Positions 26,823 through 34,870 of a stretch of DNA of 64,000 nucleotides are shown here, piece by piece (the first letter of the stretch is position 1; each line of letters starts with the position of its first letter). The position numbers were made by a program, and so were the translations under genes. The DNA lies in NCBI RefSeq assembly GCF_003732225.1, contig NZ_MOBJ01000013.1, positions 44,902 through 108,901 of the forward strand. The letters run 5' to 3'. The notes below the pieces were generated by a model, which saw only the letters and a list, made by a program, of their open reading frames with translations, ran no database searches and was not told the DNA's origin. Source of the stretch: Pseudomonas brassicacearum. Lineage in GTDB: Bacteria > Pseudomonadota > Gammaproteobacteria > Pseudomonadales > Pseudomonadaceae.

Positions 26823-27368
26823 ATGGAAGAAACTTTGATACTTGTTGATCCAGACGATCGTGAAATCGGCACTGCACCGAAGTTGCGTGTCCATCAACAG
26901 GGTCTTCTGCACCGGGCATTCTCGATCTTCATTTTCGATGGCAATGGTCGAGTACTGTTGCAACAACGTGCCCTGGGCAAATACCACTCTCAAGGCCTGT
27001 GGACCAACGCTTGCTGCGGACACCCACGCCAGGGTGAACGGACCCGCGCCGCAGCCAAACGCCGGCTGCGCGAAGAGATGGGGCTCACCTGCAACCTGAC
27101 GCCGGTCTCTACCCTGCTCTACCACGAACGCGTGTCGAACCAGCTCATAGAGCATGAATACGACCACGTATTCGCCGGTATCAGCCGCACGCCGCCGATT
27201 GCCAATCCCGAGGAAGCCCATAGCTGGCAATGGCTGAAGCTCTCCGAGATTCCGGGACGCATCGCGGCAACCCCTGAAACCTTCAGCATCTGGTTTCGCC
27301 GGATCTTCGAGCAGGTCGGGCCGGCCGGGGTGCGCCGGTGGAAAGAACTCGCGCATAGCCACCGCTGA
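26823..27368 (+). CDS. idi: Isopentenyl-diphosphate delta-isomerase, type I
   Basis: Protein of 181 residues from the ATG at 26823 (TGGAG seven bases upstream). Type I motifs: catalytic Cys65 in TNACCGHPRQGE, a Nudix-like RLREEMGL and the metal-binding glutamates in LIEHEYDHVFAG. It interconverts IPP and DMAPP in the cytosol, balancing the pool for prenyl transfer. It is the first gene of a seven-gene rightward operon (gaps of 25-54 bp), equivalent in position and role to SodA in the Serratia sodorifen cluster. Confidence 0.95.
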   Translation: MEETLILVDPDDREIGTAPKLRVHQQGLLHRAFSIFIFDGNGRVLLQQRALGKYHSQGLWTNACCGHPRQGERTRAAAKRRLREEMGLTCNLTPVSTLLYHERVSNQLIEHEYDHVFAGISRTPPIANPEEAHSWQWLKLSEIPGRIAATPETFSIWFRRIFEQVGPAGVRRWKELAHSHR

Positions 27369-27407
27369 GCACAGTTGCTCCGTCCAGATTTTCACAAGAG
27401 ATCAGCC

Positions 27408-28352
27408 ATGAACAGCAGCGTCCACATGATGTCGGCAACGTCTTTGCCAGCAACCGCCCAGCCACGTTCAGGCGAAACCTTCGACGCCTGGAAACAGGCC
27501 GTTGTGCAGCGCACTGAAAAGGCTCTGGAACGCACATTACCCACCAGCAGCACAACATCGGCACGCCTGCATGAAGCCATGCGCTACGCCGTACTTGGCG
27601 GGGGCAAACGCGTTCGCCCACTGCTGTGTCATGCCGCAGGGTTTGCCGCCGGAGCAGATCCACTAGCGCTTGAGGTTGTGGCCGCGGCCCTGGAAATGAT
27701 GCACGTGTATTCACTGGTCCACGATGACTTGCCGGCCATGGACGATGACGACTTGCGTCGCGGTCGGCCCACCGTGCACAAGCAGTACGACGAAGCCACC
27801 GCCATTCTGGTGGGTGATGCCTTGCAGGCACAGGCGTTCATCACCTTGCGCGAGACACCGATATCGGCCGAGCGTCAGGCGTTGTTGATGGGCGAGCTGG
27901 CAATGGCCGTAGGTTCATATGGCATGGCTGGCGGTCAGATGATTGATTTGACCAGCATTGGCGTTGAACTGAACCGCACCCGGCTTGAGCAGATGCACCG
28001 GATGAAAACCGGTGCATTGATCCAGGCATCCGTGCGCATGGGCGCGTTATGCGCGCAAAGCCTGTCGTTTGATCTACAAGCCCTCGATCACTACTCAGCC
28101 GCCAGCGGCCTGGCCTTCCAGGTCGTCGACGACATTCTCGACGCAACCATGGACACCGCCACCCTGGGCAAAACCGCCGGCAAGGATGCCCGCGACCGTA
28201 AACCCACCTACGTCTCGATCATGGGCCTGGATCCGGCCAGGCAACTGGCGCAGCAACTGGTCGAGCAGGCCCACGACTCGCTGGAACCAGTTGGTGCCGC
28301 AGCGACCTGGTTGCACGGTCTCGCGGACCTGATTATGAAGCGCGCGCACTGA
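27408..28352 (+). CDS. Short-chain polyprenyl diphosphate synthase, probable farnesyl diphosphate synthase
   Basis: Protein of 314 residues from the ATG at 27408. Aspartate-rich motifs are DDLPAMDDDDLRRG (106-119) and DDILD (241-245), with GGGKRVRP upstream for IPP binding. Tyr101 sits five residues before the first motif, and the layout matches IspA-type farnesyl diphosphate synthases, so C15 is the expected chain length. A geranyl- or geranylgeranyl-specific enzyme cannot be excluded without assay. It would supply FPP to the methyltransferase downstream. This is likely a second copy beside a housekeeping ispA elsewhere. Confidence 0.9.
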   Translation: MNSSVHMMSATSLPATAQPRSGETFDAWKQAVVQRTEKALERTLPTSSTTSARLHEAMRYAVLGGGKRVRPLLCHAAGFAAGADPLALEVVAAALEMMHVYSLVHDDLPAMDDDDLRRGRPTVHKQYDEATAILVGDALQAQAFITLRETPISAERQALLMGELAMAVGSYGMAGGQMIDLTSIGVELNRTRLEQMHRMKTGALIQASVRMGALCAQSLSFDLQALDHYSAASGLAFQVVDDILDATMDTATLGKTAGKDARDRKPTYVSIMGLDPARQLAQQLVEQAHDSLEPVGAAATWLHGLADLIMKRAH

Positions 28353-28394
28353 AATCCACGGCCATCCGGATAACGCTCAAAGAAGGAGTCCAGC

Positions 28395-30320
28395 ATGTTC
28401 GAGTTGCTCAACACTATCGACAGCCCGGTTGACCTGCGGGCTCTGCATACCGGTGCGCTGGCCCCACTGGCAGACGAACTGCGGGCGTTCATCCTGCATA
28501 GCGTTTCGGGCTCCGGCGGCCACCTCTCGGCGAATCTGGGCACCGTCGAGCTGAGCATCGCCTTGCACTACGTGTTCGACACCCCCAGGGACCGGATTGT
28601 CTGGGACGTCGGTCATCAGGCCTATGCCCACAAGATCCTCACCGGGCGTCGCGACGCCATGGCAAACATTCGTCAGCTGGGTGGAATTTCCGGATTCCCG
28701 CGGCGCAGCGAGTCGCCCTACGACGCGTTTGGTACCGCCCACTCCAGCACCTCGATTTCGGCGGCGCTGGGCATGGCACTGGCAGCCCGGAACAAGGCCG
28801 AGCAGCGCCACTGCATTGCGGTGATCGGCGATGGCGCACTGACCGGTGGCATGGCGTTCGAAGCGATGAATAATGCCGGGCTCTACAAGGATCTGCCGTT
28901 GCTGGTGATCCTCAATGACAACGACATGTCGATCTCGCCAGCCGTCGGCGCGCTGCGTCATTACCTGGGTAAACTGACGACCAATCGCTGCGCGATCTCG
29001 ACCAAGGAACGTCTCAAACGCCTATTGCGTGATGTTCCGGTCGTCCACGAACTGGTTCATAAAACCGAGGCGCACCTCAAAGGGCTGGTTGCGCCGGCCA
29101 CATTGTTCGAAGCCATGGGATTCAACTATTCCGGTCCCGTTGATGGTCACGACCTCGACGCATTGGTCCACGCGCTGCAAGCGATGCAAAGTCTGCGCGG
29201 GCCACAACTACTGCACATCGTCACTCAAAAAGGTCACGGTTATACGCCGGCCGCCACCGACCCGGTGACGTACCACGGACCAGGGAAATTCAATCCGGTA
29301 CAGGGCATTCTTCCAACGCCTGCCAGCAAGCAAACGTACACCCAGGTGTTCGGCCAATGGCTGTGCGATGAAGCGGAAAGTGACCCGCGCGTCGTCGCCA
29401 TCACCCCGGCCATGCGCGAAGGTTCCGGGCTGGTGGAGTTCGAGCAGCGCTTCCCTGAGCGCTACTTCGACGTCGGCATCGCCGAGCAACACGCCCTGAC
29501 CTTCGCCGCCGGGTTGGCCGCCGAAGGCCTCAAGCCGGTGGTGGCGATCTACTCGACCTTCCTGCAACGGGCCTATGACCAACTGATCCATGACATCGCG
29601 ATCCAGAATCTGCCGGTGCTGTTCGCCATCGACCGAGCCGGCATTGTCGGTGCCGATGGCGCCACCCACACCGGCGCCTTCGACATTGCTTACCTGCGCT
29701 GCGTGCCGAACCTGACGGTCATGGCACCCGCCGACGAAAACGAATGCCGGCAACTGCTGCACACCGCCCTGCTGCATGACGGCCCAACCGCCGTGCGCTA
29801 TCCGCGGGGTGTCGGCAGCGGTCAAGCGCCGCTGCAACAGCTGACGAGAGTGCCCTTGGGCAAAGGCGAAGTTCGCCGCACCTCGAGCCAAGCCAAGGGT
29901 TGCCGCATCGCAATCCTGGCCTTCGGTTCGATGCTGCTCCCTGCGCTGGAATCGGCTGAAACCCTGGATGCAAGCGTCGCCAACATGCGCTTTATCAAAC
30001 CGCTCGACGGGGCACTGATCGAACAACTCGCCCGCAGCCACGACGTGTTGGTGACCGTCGAAGAAGGCTGCGTCATGGGCGGCGTCGGCTCGGCCTGCCT
30101 TGAGCACCTGATCACCACTGGCCTCTCCCGGCTCGTGTTGCAACTGGGCTTTGCCGACCAGTTCATCGAGCACGGTTCCCCCGAGCAAATGCTCAGCGCT
30201 TGCGGCCTTGATGCCAGCGGAATCACCGCATCGATCCAGCGTTTTCTGATCGAGCGCAGCCTGGACAACCAGCTGATCGAAAGTCCAACACCCCCCGCGT
30301 CGTTGCGCGCAAGAGCATGA
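28395..30320 (+). CDS. dxs: 1-deoxy-D-xylulose-5-phosphate synthase
   Basis: Protein of 641 residues from the ATG at 28395 (AAGGAG upstream). The thiamine diphosphate motif spans GDGALTGG (145-152) to NN159-160, with DVGHQAYAHK near residue 74 and the transketolase pyrimidine-binding part DRAGIVGADGATHTG. It condenses pyruvate and glyceraldehyde 3-phosphate, the committing and usually rate-limiting step of the MEP pathway. Inclusion in a terpenoid operon suggests local boosting of precursor flux, as with SodB in the sodorifen cluster. A housekeeping copy is expected elsewhere in the genome. Confidence 0.95.
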   Translation: MFELLNTIDSPVDLRALHTGALAPLADELRAFILHSVSGSGGHLSANLGTVELSIALHYVFDTPRDRIVWDVGHQAYAHKILTGRRDAMANIRQLGGISGFPRRSESPYDAFGTAHSSTSISAALGMALAARNKAEQRHCIAVIGDGALTGGMAFEAMNNAGLYKDLPLLVILNDNDMSISPAVGALRHYLGKLTTNRCAISTKERLKRLLRDVPVVHELVHKTEAHLKGLVAPATLFEAMGFNYSGPVDGHDLDALVHALQAMQSLRGPQLLHIVTQKGHGYTPAATDPVTYHGPGKFNPVQGILPTPASKQTYTQVFGQWLCDEAESDPRVVAITPAMREGSGLVEFEQRFPERYFDVGIAEQHALTFAAGLAAEGLKPVVAIYSTFLQRAYDQLIHDIAIQNLPVLFAIDRAGIVGADGATHTGAFDIAYLRCVPNLTVMAPADENECRQLLHTALLHDGPTAVRYPRGVGSGQAPLQQLTRVPLGKGEVRRTSSQAKGCRIAILAFGSMLLPALESAETLDASVANMRFIKPLDGALIEQLARSHDVLVTVEEGCVMGGVGSACLEHLITTGLSRLVLQLGFADQFIEHGSPEQMLSACGLDASGITASIQRFLIERSLDNQLIESPTPPASLRARA

Positions 30321-30345
30321 AGTGAACATTCACAAGGAGAGAGTC

Positions 30346-31305
30346 ATGAGCAGCCAACCTAAAAAGAACACCCTCGTTGACGAAACCCGACTGCCCTATC
30401 AAATCATTCAGGGTTCAAGCGTCGACAGTTATCAGGAGAAGGTCGTGTACACCTACGGTGACAGCCCTGAGGACTGGCGCAAGGCAATCGGCAATTACAT
30501 CCTGTTTCAGTTCGGTGTCTACGACGATCCACGTTCGACACCGCCCATCAGCCTCGACGAATCCGGTATCCGCTACTTCGAACGGCAACTGAAAATCGCC
30601 GGCCTCGAAGAACCGAATCGCCCACCGATCAAACGCATCCTCGACATCGGTTGCGGCTGGGGCTACATCCTCAAATACCTGGCGGAACGCTTCCCTGAAT
30701 GCCAACGCCTGGACGGGGTCAACGTCAGCCGCCGACAACTGGAGTACTGCGCGAAATTCCATGCCGAGCAAGGGTTGTCCGACCGCATCAACCTCTACCT
30801 GTGCAACGCCAAGGATATCGAACTGCTGCCGGACGCCGATGAGCCCTACGACCTGGTGATCATTCGCGGCGTGATCTCGCACTTCCCCGACGAACTCTAC
30901 GAAACCACCATGCGCGCCCTCGCCCCCCGCGTGCGCGAAGGTGGTGTGGTGGTCATCTCGGACAACCTCTACAACACCCCTCTCGAGGTGTATACCCCCG
31001 ACACCCCGGACGAAGTCGACCGCCTCGCCTGCAAACACCGCAAATCACCGGAGTATTTTCGGGAAGTCCTGGAACAGAGTGGTTTCACCACCCACGACAT
31101 GCGCGTATTGCCCGCCAATATCGATGTCGCGCGTTGGTTGATGGATTCAAAAGCCAATATCGAGAACAAGGAGTTGTTCCCTCATGGGGTGACGGGTGCG
31201 TTGGAAGAGCTGCGGGTGCTGGCGGAGAACTGGTCGGTGGCGCTGCTTAAGAACAAGGTTTCGACGTATAGCGTGGTTGTGAAGAAGCCAAGCAAAAAAT
31301 CCTGA
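30346..31305 (+). CDS. SAM-dependent C-methyltransferase, probably acting on a prenyl diphosphate (SodC-like)
   Basis: Protein of 319 residues from the ATG at 30346 (AAGGAGAGAGTC upstream). Class I methyltransferase fold: motif I ILDIGCGWGYILK (98-110), acidic SAM ribose contact in DGVNVSRRQLEYC, motif IV region YDLVIIRGVISHF. An N-terminal ~90-residue extension precedes the Rossmann core, as in small-molecule C-methyltransferases. It sits between dxs and a terpene synthase; in Serratia the equivalent SodC methylates and cyclises farnesyl diphosphate. Substrate and cyclisation here are inference from context. Confidence 0.75.
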   Translation: MSSQPKKNTLVDETRLPYQIIQGSSVDSYQEKVVYTYGDSPEDWRKAIGNYILFQFGVYDDPRSTPPISLDESGIRYFERQLKIAGLEEPNRPPIKRILDIGCGWGYILKYLAERFPECQRLDGVNVSRRQLEYCAKFHAEQGLSDRINLYLCNAKDIELLPDADEPYDLVIIRGVISHFPDELYETTMRALAPRVREGGVVVISDNLYNTPLEVYTPDTPDEVDRLACKHRKSPEYFREVLEQSGFTTHDMRVLPANIDVARWLMDSKANIENKELFPHGVTGALEELRVLAENWSVALLKNKVSTYSVVVKKPSKKS

Positions 31306-31336
31306 TGCTATTTCAAAGATAATACACGGAGGCTAT

Positions 31337-32416
31337 ATGACCACTCTTACACTTCCAAAGATCAGCTGCCCCCTGCCATATAGAATTTACCCGGAGAGTG
31401 AAAAACTTGAGGCTGGGACTATATCGTGGATGGACAAATGGCATCTTTACAGCGATGAAAAACATCGCCAACGCCTCGCCAGCATTGGCTGCGGCCGCTT
31501 AGGGGGGCTGATGTACCCATTTGCAGCGAACGCTGATGTAGCACAAATAATGTCGGACTATATTCTTTGGGCCTTTTCATTTGATGATGAGTACTGCGAC
31601 GAAGGTTCAATGAGTGAAAATCCGGCACTGTCCATTACCGCCATGTTACAGATGCAACGCTCGATCGAATCCCCCGAAGTACCTACCTACCCTGAAAACA
31701 AATTTGCCATGGCGTTGCGCGACATACGTCTGCGACTGGACAAATATACGACCCCATTACATACCGCTCGTTTTGTAAATACTCAACGTGGTTACTTCAT
31801 GGTCGAGGTAGGCAAACTGGTCAACCCCCAGCCCACCATGAGCGATTGCGCACTCCTGCGTCTCAGCTCCGGCGGCGGGTTGGTTTTTCCGACTCTTGGC
31901 CATATCAGCACCCTGGTCGATATAAGCCAGAAAAAAATGGAGGATCGGCGTCTCTGTGCGCTCACTGAAATGGCAGGGATGATGATTGTCTGGGAAAGTG
32001 ATTTCTTTTCATACGCCAAGGAGTTGGCAAGAGAACCCGAGGACCGACAGCACAACATTGTCTCGCTGATTCAACAACGAAGTGGTGTTACACATGAGCA
32101 AGCATTGGCAAAGGCTTTCAGCTGGCGCGACAACATAGCCGGTTTGTATATGCGCCTGAGAGAGTCGGTACTGACAGACGCATCGCCTGAAGTTGAAGCC
32201 TATATCGAAAGTCTGGATTGTTATTGGCGTGGGGGGCTGGAATGGATAAGTGAAAACCCTAGGTACCGCTATTTGAATGGTATTGACGGTCAAGCGGCCT
32301 ATCAGGGAGGCGTCCTGACCGAAACCTTCCCGGATGATTGCCGGGGAACAGTGGATATCCCATCAATTTCCTGGTGGTGGCATTACGACCCCTCTCACTC
32401 AACAGTCGGAATTTAG
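31337..32416 (+). CDS. Class I terpene synthase with an altered NSE motif
   Basis: Protein of 359 residues, typical for bacterial terpene cyclases. The aspartate-rich motif is FDDEYCDE (82-89). The second metal motif reads SDFFSYAKE (221-229), where Ser221 takes the place of the usual Asn/Asp of NDxxSxxxE, while Ser225 and Glu229 are kept. Arg175, 46 residues upstream, fits the pyrophosphate sensor, and an RY pair occurs at 309-310 or 311-312. It would ionise and cyclise a (methylated) prenyl diphosphate. The gene is visibly more AT-rich than its operon neighbours. Product unknown. Confidence 0.9.
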   Translation: MTTLTLPKISCPLPYRIYPESEKLEAGTISWMDKWHLYSDEKHRQRLASIGCGRLGGLMYPFAANADVAQIMSDYILWAFSFDDEYCDEGSMSENPALSITAMLQMQRSIESPEVPTYPENKFAMALRDIRLRLDKYTTPLHTARFVNTQRGYFMVEVGKLVNPQPTMSDCALLRLSSGGGLVFPTLGHISTLVDISQKKMEDRRLCALTEMAGMMIVWESDFFSYAKELAREPEDRQHNIVSLIQQRSGVTHEQALAKAFSWRDNIAGLYMRLRESVLTDASPEVEAYIESLDCYWRGGLEWISENPRYRYLNGIDGQAAYQGGVLTETFPDDCRGTVDIPSISWWWHYDPSHSTVGI

Positions 32417-32470
32417 TCAGCGAACACAAAGGGATAAGCGGACGATATTATCCGACCATGAGGGAACCCC

Positions 32471-33400
32471 GTGAAAGTCATCCTCGCCCAACCCCGTGGC
32501 TTCTGCGCCGGAGTGATCCGGGCCGTCGAAACCGTCGAACAGGCCCTGAAGCAATACGGTGCGCCGGTGTATGTGCGTCACGAGATCGTGCACAACCAGC
32601 ATGTGGTCGAGAGCCTGCGCAGCAAGGGTGCACGGTTTGTCGAGGAACTGGATGAAGTGCCGGCGAATGCGGTGACCATCTTTAGCGCCCATGGTGTGGG
32701 CACTGACGTGGAGGACGAGGCCCGCGGACGTCAGTTGCGGGTGCTGGACGCGACCTGCCCGCTGGTGACCAAGGTGCATAACCAGGGTCGGCAGTATGCG
32801 GCCAAGGGATATCAGGTGATTCTGATTGGCGAAGCTGGGCATCCGGAGGTGGTGGGTACTCTGGGGCAGATTCCGGCGCCGGTAACGTTGGTGCGAAATG
32901 TCGCTGAAGTGGCAGAGTTGACGTTCGCGGCGGATACACCGTTGGCCTACATCACTCAGACCACCCTGAGCGTCGACGATACCCACGCGGTCGTTGAGGC
33001 GCTCAAGCGGCGCTATCCGCAGATAGTCGGACCGGATACCCGGGACATTTGTTATGCCGTGCAGAATCGTCAGACCGCTGTGCGTGAGTTGAGCCGCTGC
33101 GCCGATCTGGTGTTGGTAGTTGGCAGCGTTAAAAGCGCCAATTCCGTGACCTTGCGCGATATCGCCGGCGAAAGCGGCAAGCCCAGTTACCTGATCGCTG
33201 ATGGCAGCGCGGTGCGCAGTGAATGGTTTAGTAATGGGCCGACTGTCGGTATTACTGCCGGAGCCTCGACGCCGGAGTCCATGATTGACGATGTAATCGC
33301 TGCCCTGGCACGGATCGCCCCGCTTGAAATCGAAGCCCTGCCAGGTCGTGAAGAACACGTGCAGTTCCGCCTGCCCGAAGGGTTGATTGCGCGCCAGTAA
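32471..33400 (+). CDS. ispH: 4-hydroxy-3-methylbut-2-enyl diphosphate reductase
   Basis: Protein of 309 residues; the start shown uses GTG 32471 with GAGGGAACCCC upstream. The three iron-sulfur cysteines are Cys12 (PRGFCAG), Cys96 (DATCPLVTKVH) and Cys194 (RDICYAVQ). It makes IPP and DMAPP in the last MEP step. The sequence differs from the housekeeping Pseudomonas IspH familiar to me (FCAGVIRAVE rather than FCAGVDRAIE), consistent with an extra acquired copy that relieves a bottleneck for the terpenoid operon. Confidence 0.93.
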   Translation: MKVILAQPRGFCAGVIRAVETVEQALKQYGAPVYVRHEIVHNQHVVESLRSKGARFVEELDEVPANAVTIFSAHGVGTDVEDEARGRQLRVLDATCPLVTKVHNQGRQYAAKGYQVILIGEAGHPEVVGTLGQIPAPVTLVRNVAEVAELTFAADTPLAYITQTTLSVDDTHAVVEALKRRYPQIVGPDTRDICYAVQNRQTAVRELSRCADLVLVVGSVKSANSVTLRDIAGESGKPSYLIADGSAVRSEWFSNGPTVGITAGASTPESMIDDVIAALARIAPLEIEALPGREEHVQFRLPEGLIARQ

Positions 33401-33425
33401 GGCACGCCTCACAGGAGCCGAATCG

Positions 33426-34706
33426 ATGAACAGCGCCATCCCCAGACGTCGCACCCGCCAGGTCGCCATTGGTTCGGTGAGGCTGGGCAGCGACAGTCCG
33501 ATCGTGGTGCAAGCCATGACCAACACCGACACCGCCGATGCCCAGGCCACGGCCCGTCAGGTCGAAAACCTGGCGATGGCCGGTGCCGAACTGGTGCGGA
33601 TCACAGTCAACAGCCATGACGCTGCTGCTCAGGTGGCGAACATTCGCGAGATGCTCGACCGGCGTAATGTCAGCGTGCCGCTGGTGGGCGACTTTCACTT
33701 CAACGGCCATCGATTGCTCGCGGCATATCCCGCGTGCGCCGAGGCGTTGGGCAAGTACCGGATCAACCCCGGCAACGTTGGCAAAGGTGCCAAACGCGAC
33801 GAACAGTTTTGCAGCATGATCGAAGTCGCTTGCCGCTATGACAAACCGGTGCGGATCGGGGTCAACTGGGGCAGCCTCGATCCTGACTTGCTCGCACGCA
33901 TGATGGATGCCAACGCGACGCTCGCTCAACCGTTGGCCGCTGATGCGGTGATGCGCGAGGCGTTGGTGGTCTCGGCACTGGAAAACGCCCAGCGCGCCAT
34001 CGAGGTCGGTTTGCCGGTAGATCACATTGTGTTGTCGGCGAAGGTCAGCCATGTGCAGGATTTGATCGCGGTGTACCGCAACCTTGCGGCGCGCTGCGAT
34101 TTTCCGCTGCACCTGGGTTTGACCGAAGCCGGCATGGGCTCCAAAGGCATCGTCGCCTCCTCCACCGCGCTGGCGGTGCTGTTGCAGGAAGGCATCGGCG
34201 ACACGCTACGCATTTCCCTCACCCCGGAACCCAATGGCGACCGCAGTCGCGAAGTGTTGGTCGCGCAGCAGATTTTGCAAACCATGGGACTGCGAGCCTT
34301 TACCCCGAGCGTCGTCGCCTGCCCCGGTTGCGGACGCACCACCAGCAGTTTTTTTCAGGAGTTGGCGCAACAGATCGAAGACTTTCTACGCAGCCAAACG
34401 CCAGTCTGGAAGACCGTGTACCCGGGCGTCGAACAGATGCAGGTGGCGGTCATGGGCTGCGTGGTCAACGGCCCGGGCGAGAGTCGTCTAGCCGACATCG
34501 GTATTTCCCTGCCCGGCGCTGGAGAGCATCCGTCAGCCCCGGTTTACATGGACGGTGAACGGGTTCTGACGCTAAAGGGCGCGAGTATTGCCGAGGACTT
34601 TACGCAGTTGCTCGGACTCTATGTTGCGGCTCGTTATGGCGGGCAGGAGCAGGCTCGGTTACAACTGGCCGCAGCCCTTGGCTCGTCCTTGATCCCTCAT
34701 GCCTGA
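33426..34706 (+). CDS. ispG: 4-hydroxy-3-methylbut-2-enyl diphosphate synthase, long form
   Basis: Protein of 426 residues from the ATG at 33426 (AGGAG upstream), ending the operon. TIM-barrel N-terminus (VVQAMTNTDTADAQATARQV) and [4Fe-4S] domain with Cys299, Cys302 (CPGCGRTT), Cys345 and Glu352 (MGCVVNGPGE). It converts MEcPP to HMBPP. Typical gammaproteobacterial IspG is about 370 residues; this longer form with an internal insertion (about 215-295) resembles alpha- and betaproteobacterial enzymes, pointing to horizontal origin of the operon. Confidence 0.93.
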   Translation: MNSAIPRRRTRQVAIGSVRLGSDSPIVVQAMTNTDTADAQATARQVENLAMAGAELVRITVNSHDAAAQVANIREMLDRRNVSVPLVGDFHFNGHRLLAAYPACAEALGKYRINPGNVGKGAKRDEQFCSMIEVACRYDKPVRIGVNWGSLDPDLLARMMDANATLAQPLAADAVMREALVVSALENAQRAIEVGLPVDHIVLSAKVSHVQDLIAVYRNLAARCDFPLHLGLTEAGMGSKGIVASSTALAVLLQEGIGDTLRISLTPEPNGDRSREVLVAQQILQTMGLRAFTPSVVACPGCGRTTSSFFQELAQQIEDFLRSQTPVWKTVYPGVEQMQVAVMGCVVNGPGESRLADIGISLPGAGEHPSAPVYMDGERVLTLKGASIAEDFTQLLGLYVAARYGGQEQARLQLAAALGSSLIPHA

Positions 34707-34870
34707 CAACCAACCCAAAAGCAAAAGTCTGCAGCTTTCATTGACTGCCGTAGGCGTACAACTATTTGCTATTCACATCCTTGGGCAAAAAAATCAGCTT
34801 CTTGAACTCCTGGCTCCCTTGCCAGTCAGCTAATTAGGCCCTCCCTCAAGGCTGCCGGAGTTACGCGGCA

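Noticed and set aside
29208..30329. Minus-strand frame of 373 codons inside dxs
   Set aside because: Antisense shadow; dxs on the plus strand has all thiamine and transketolase motifs.
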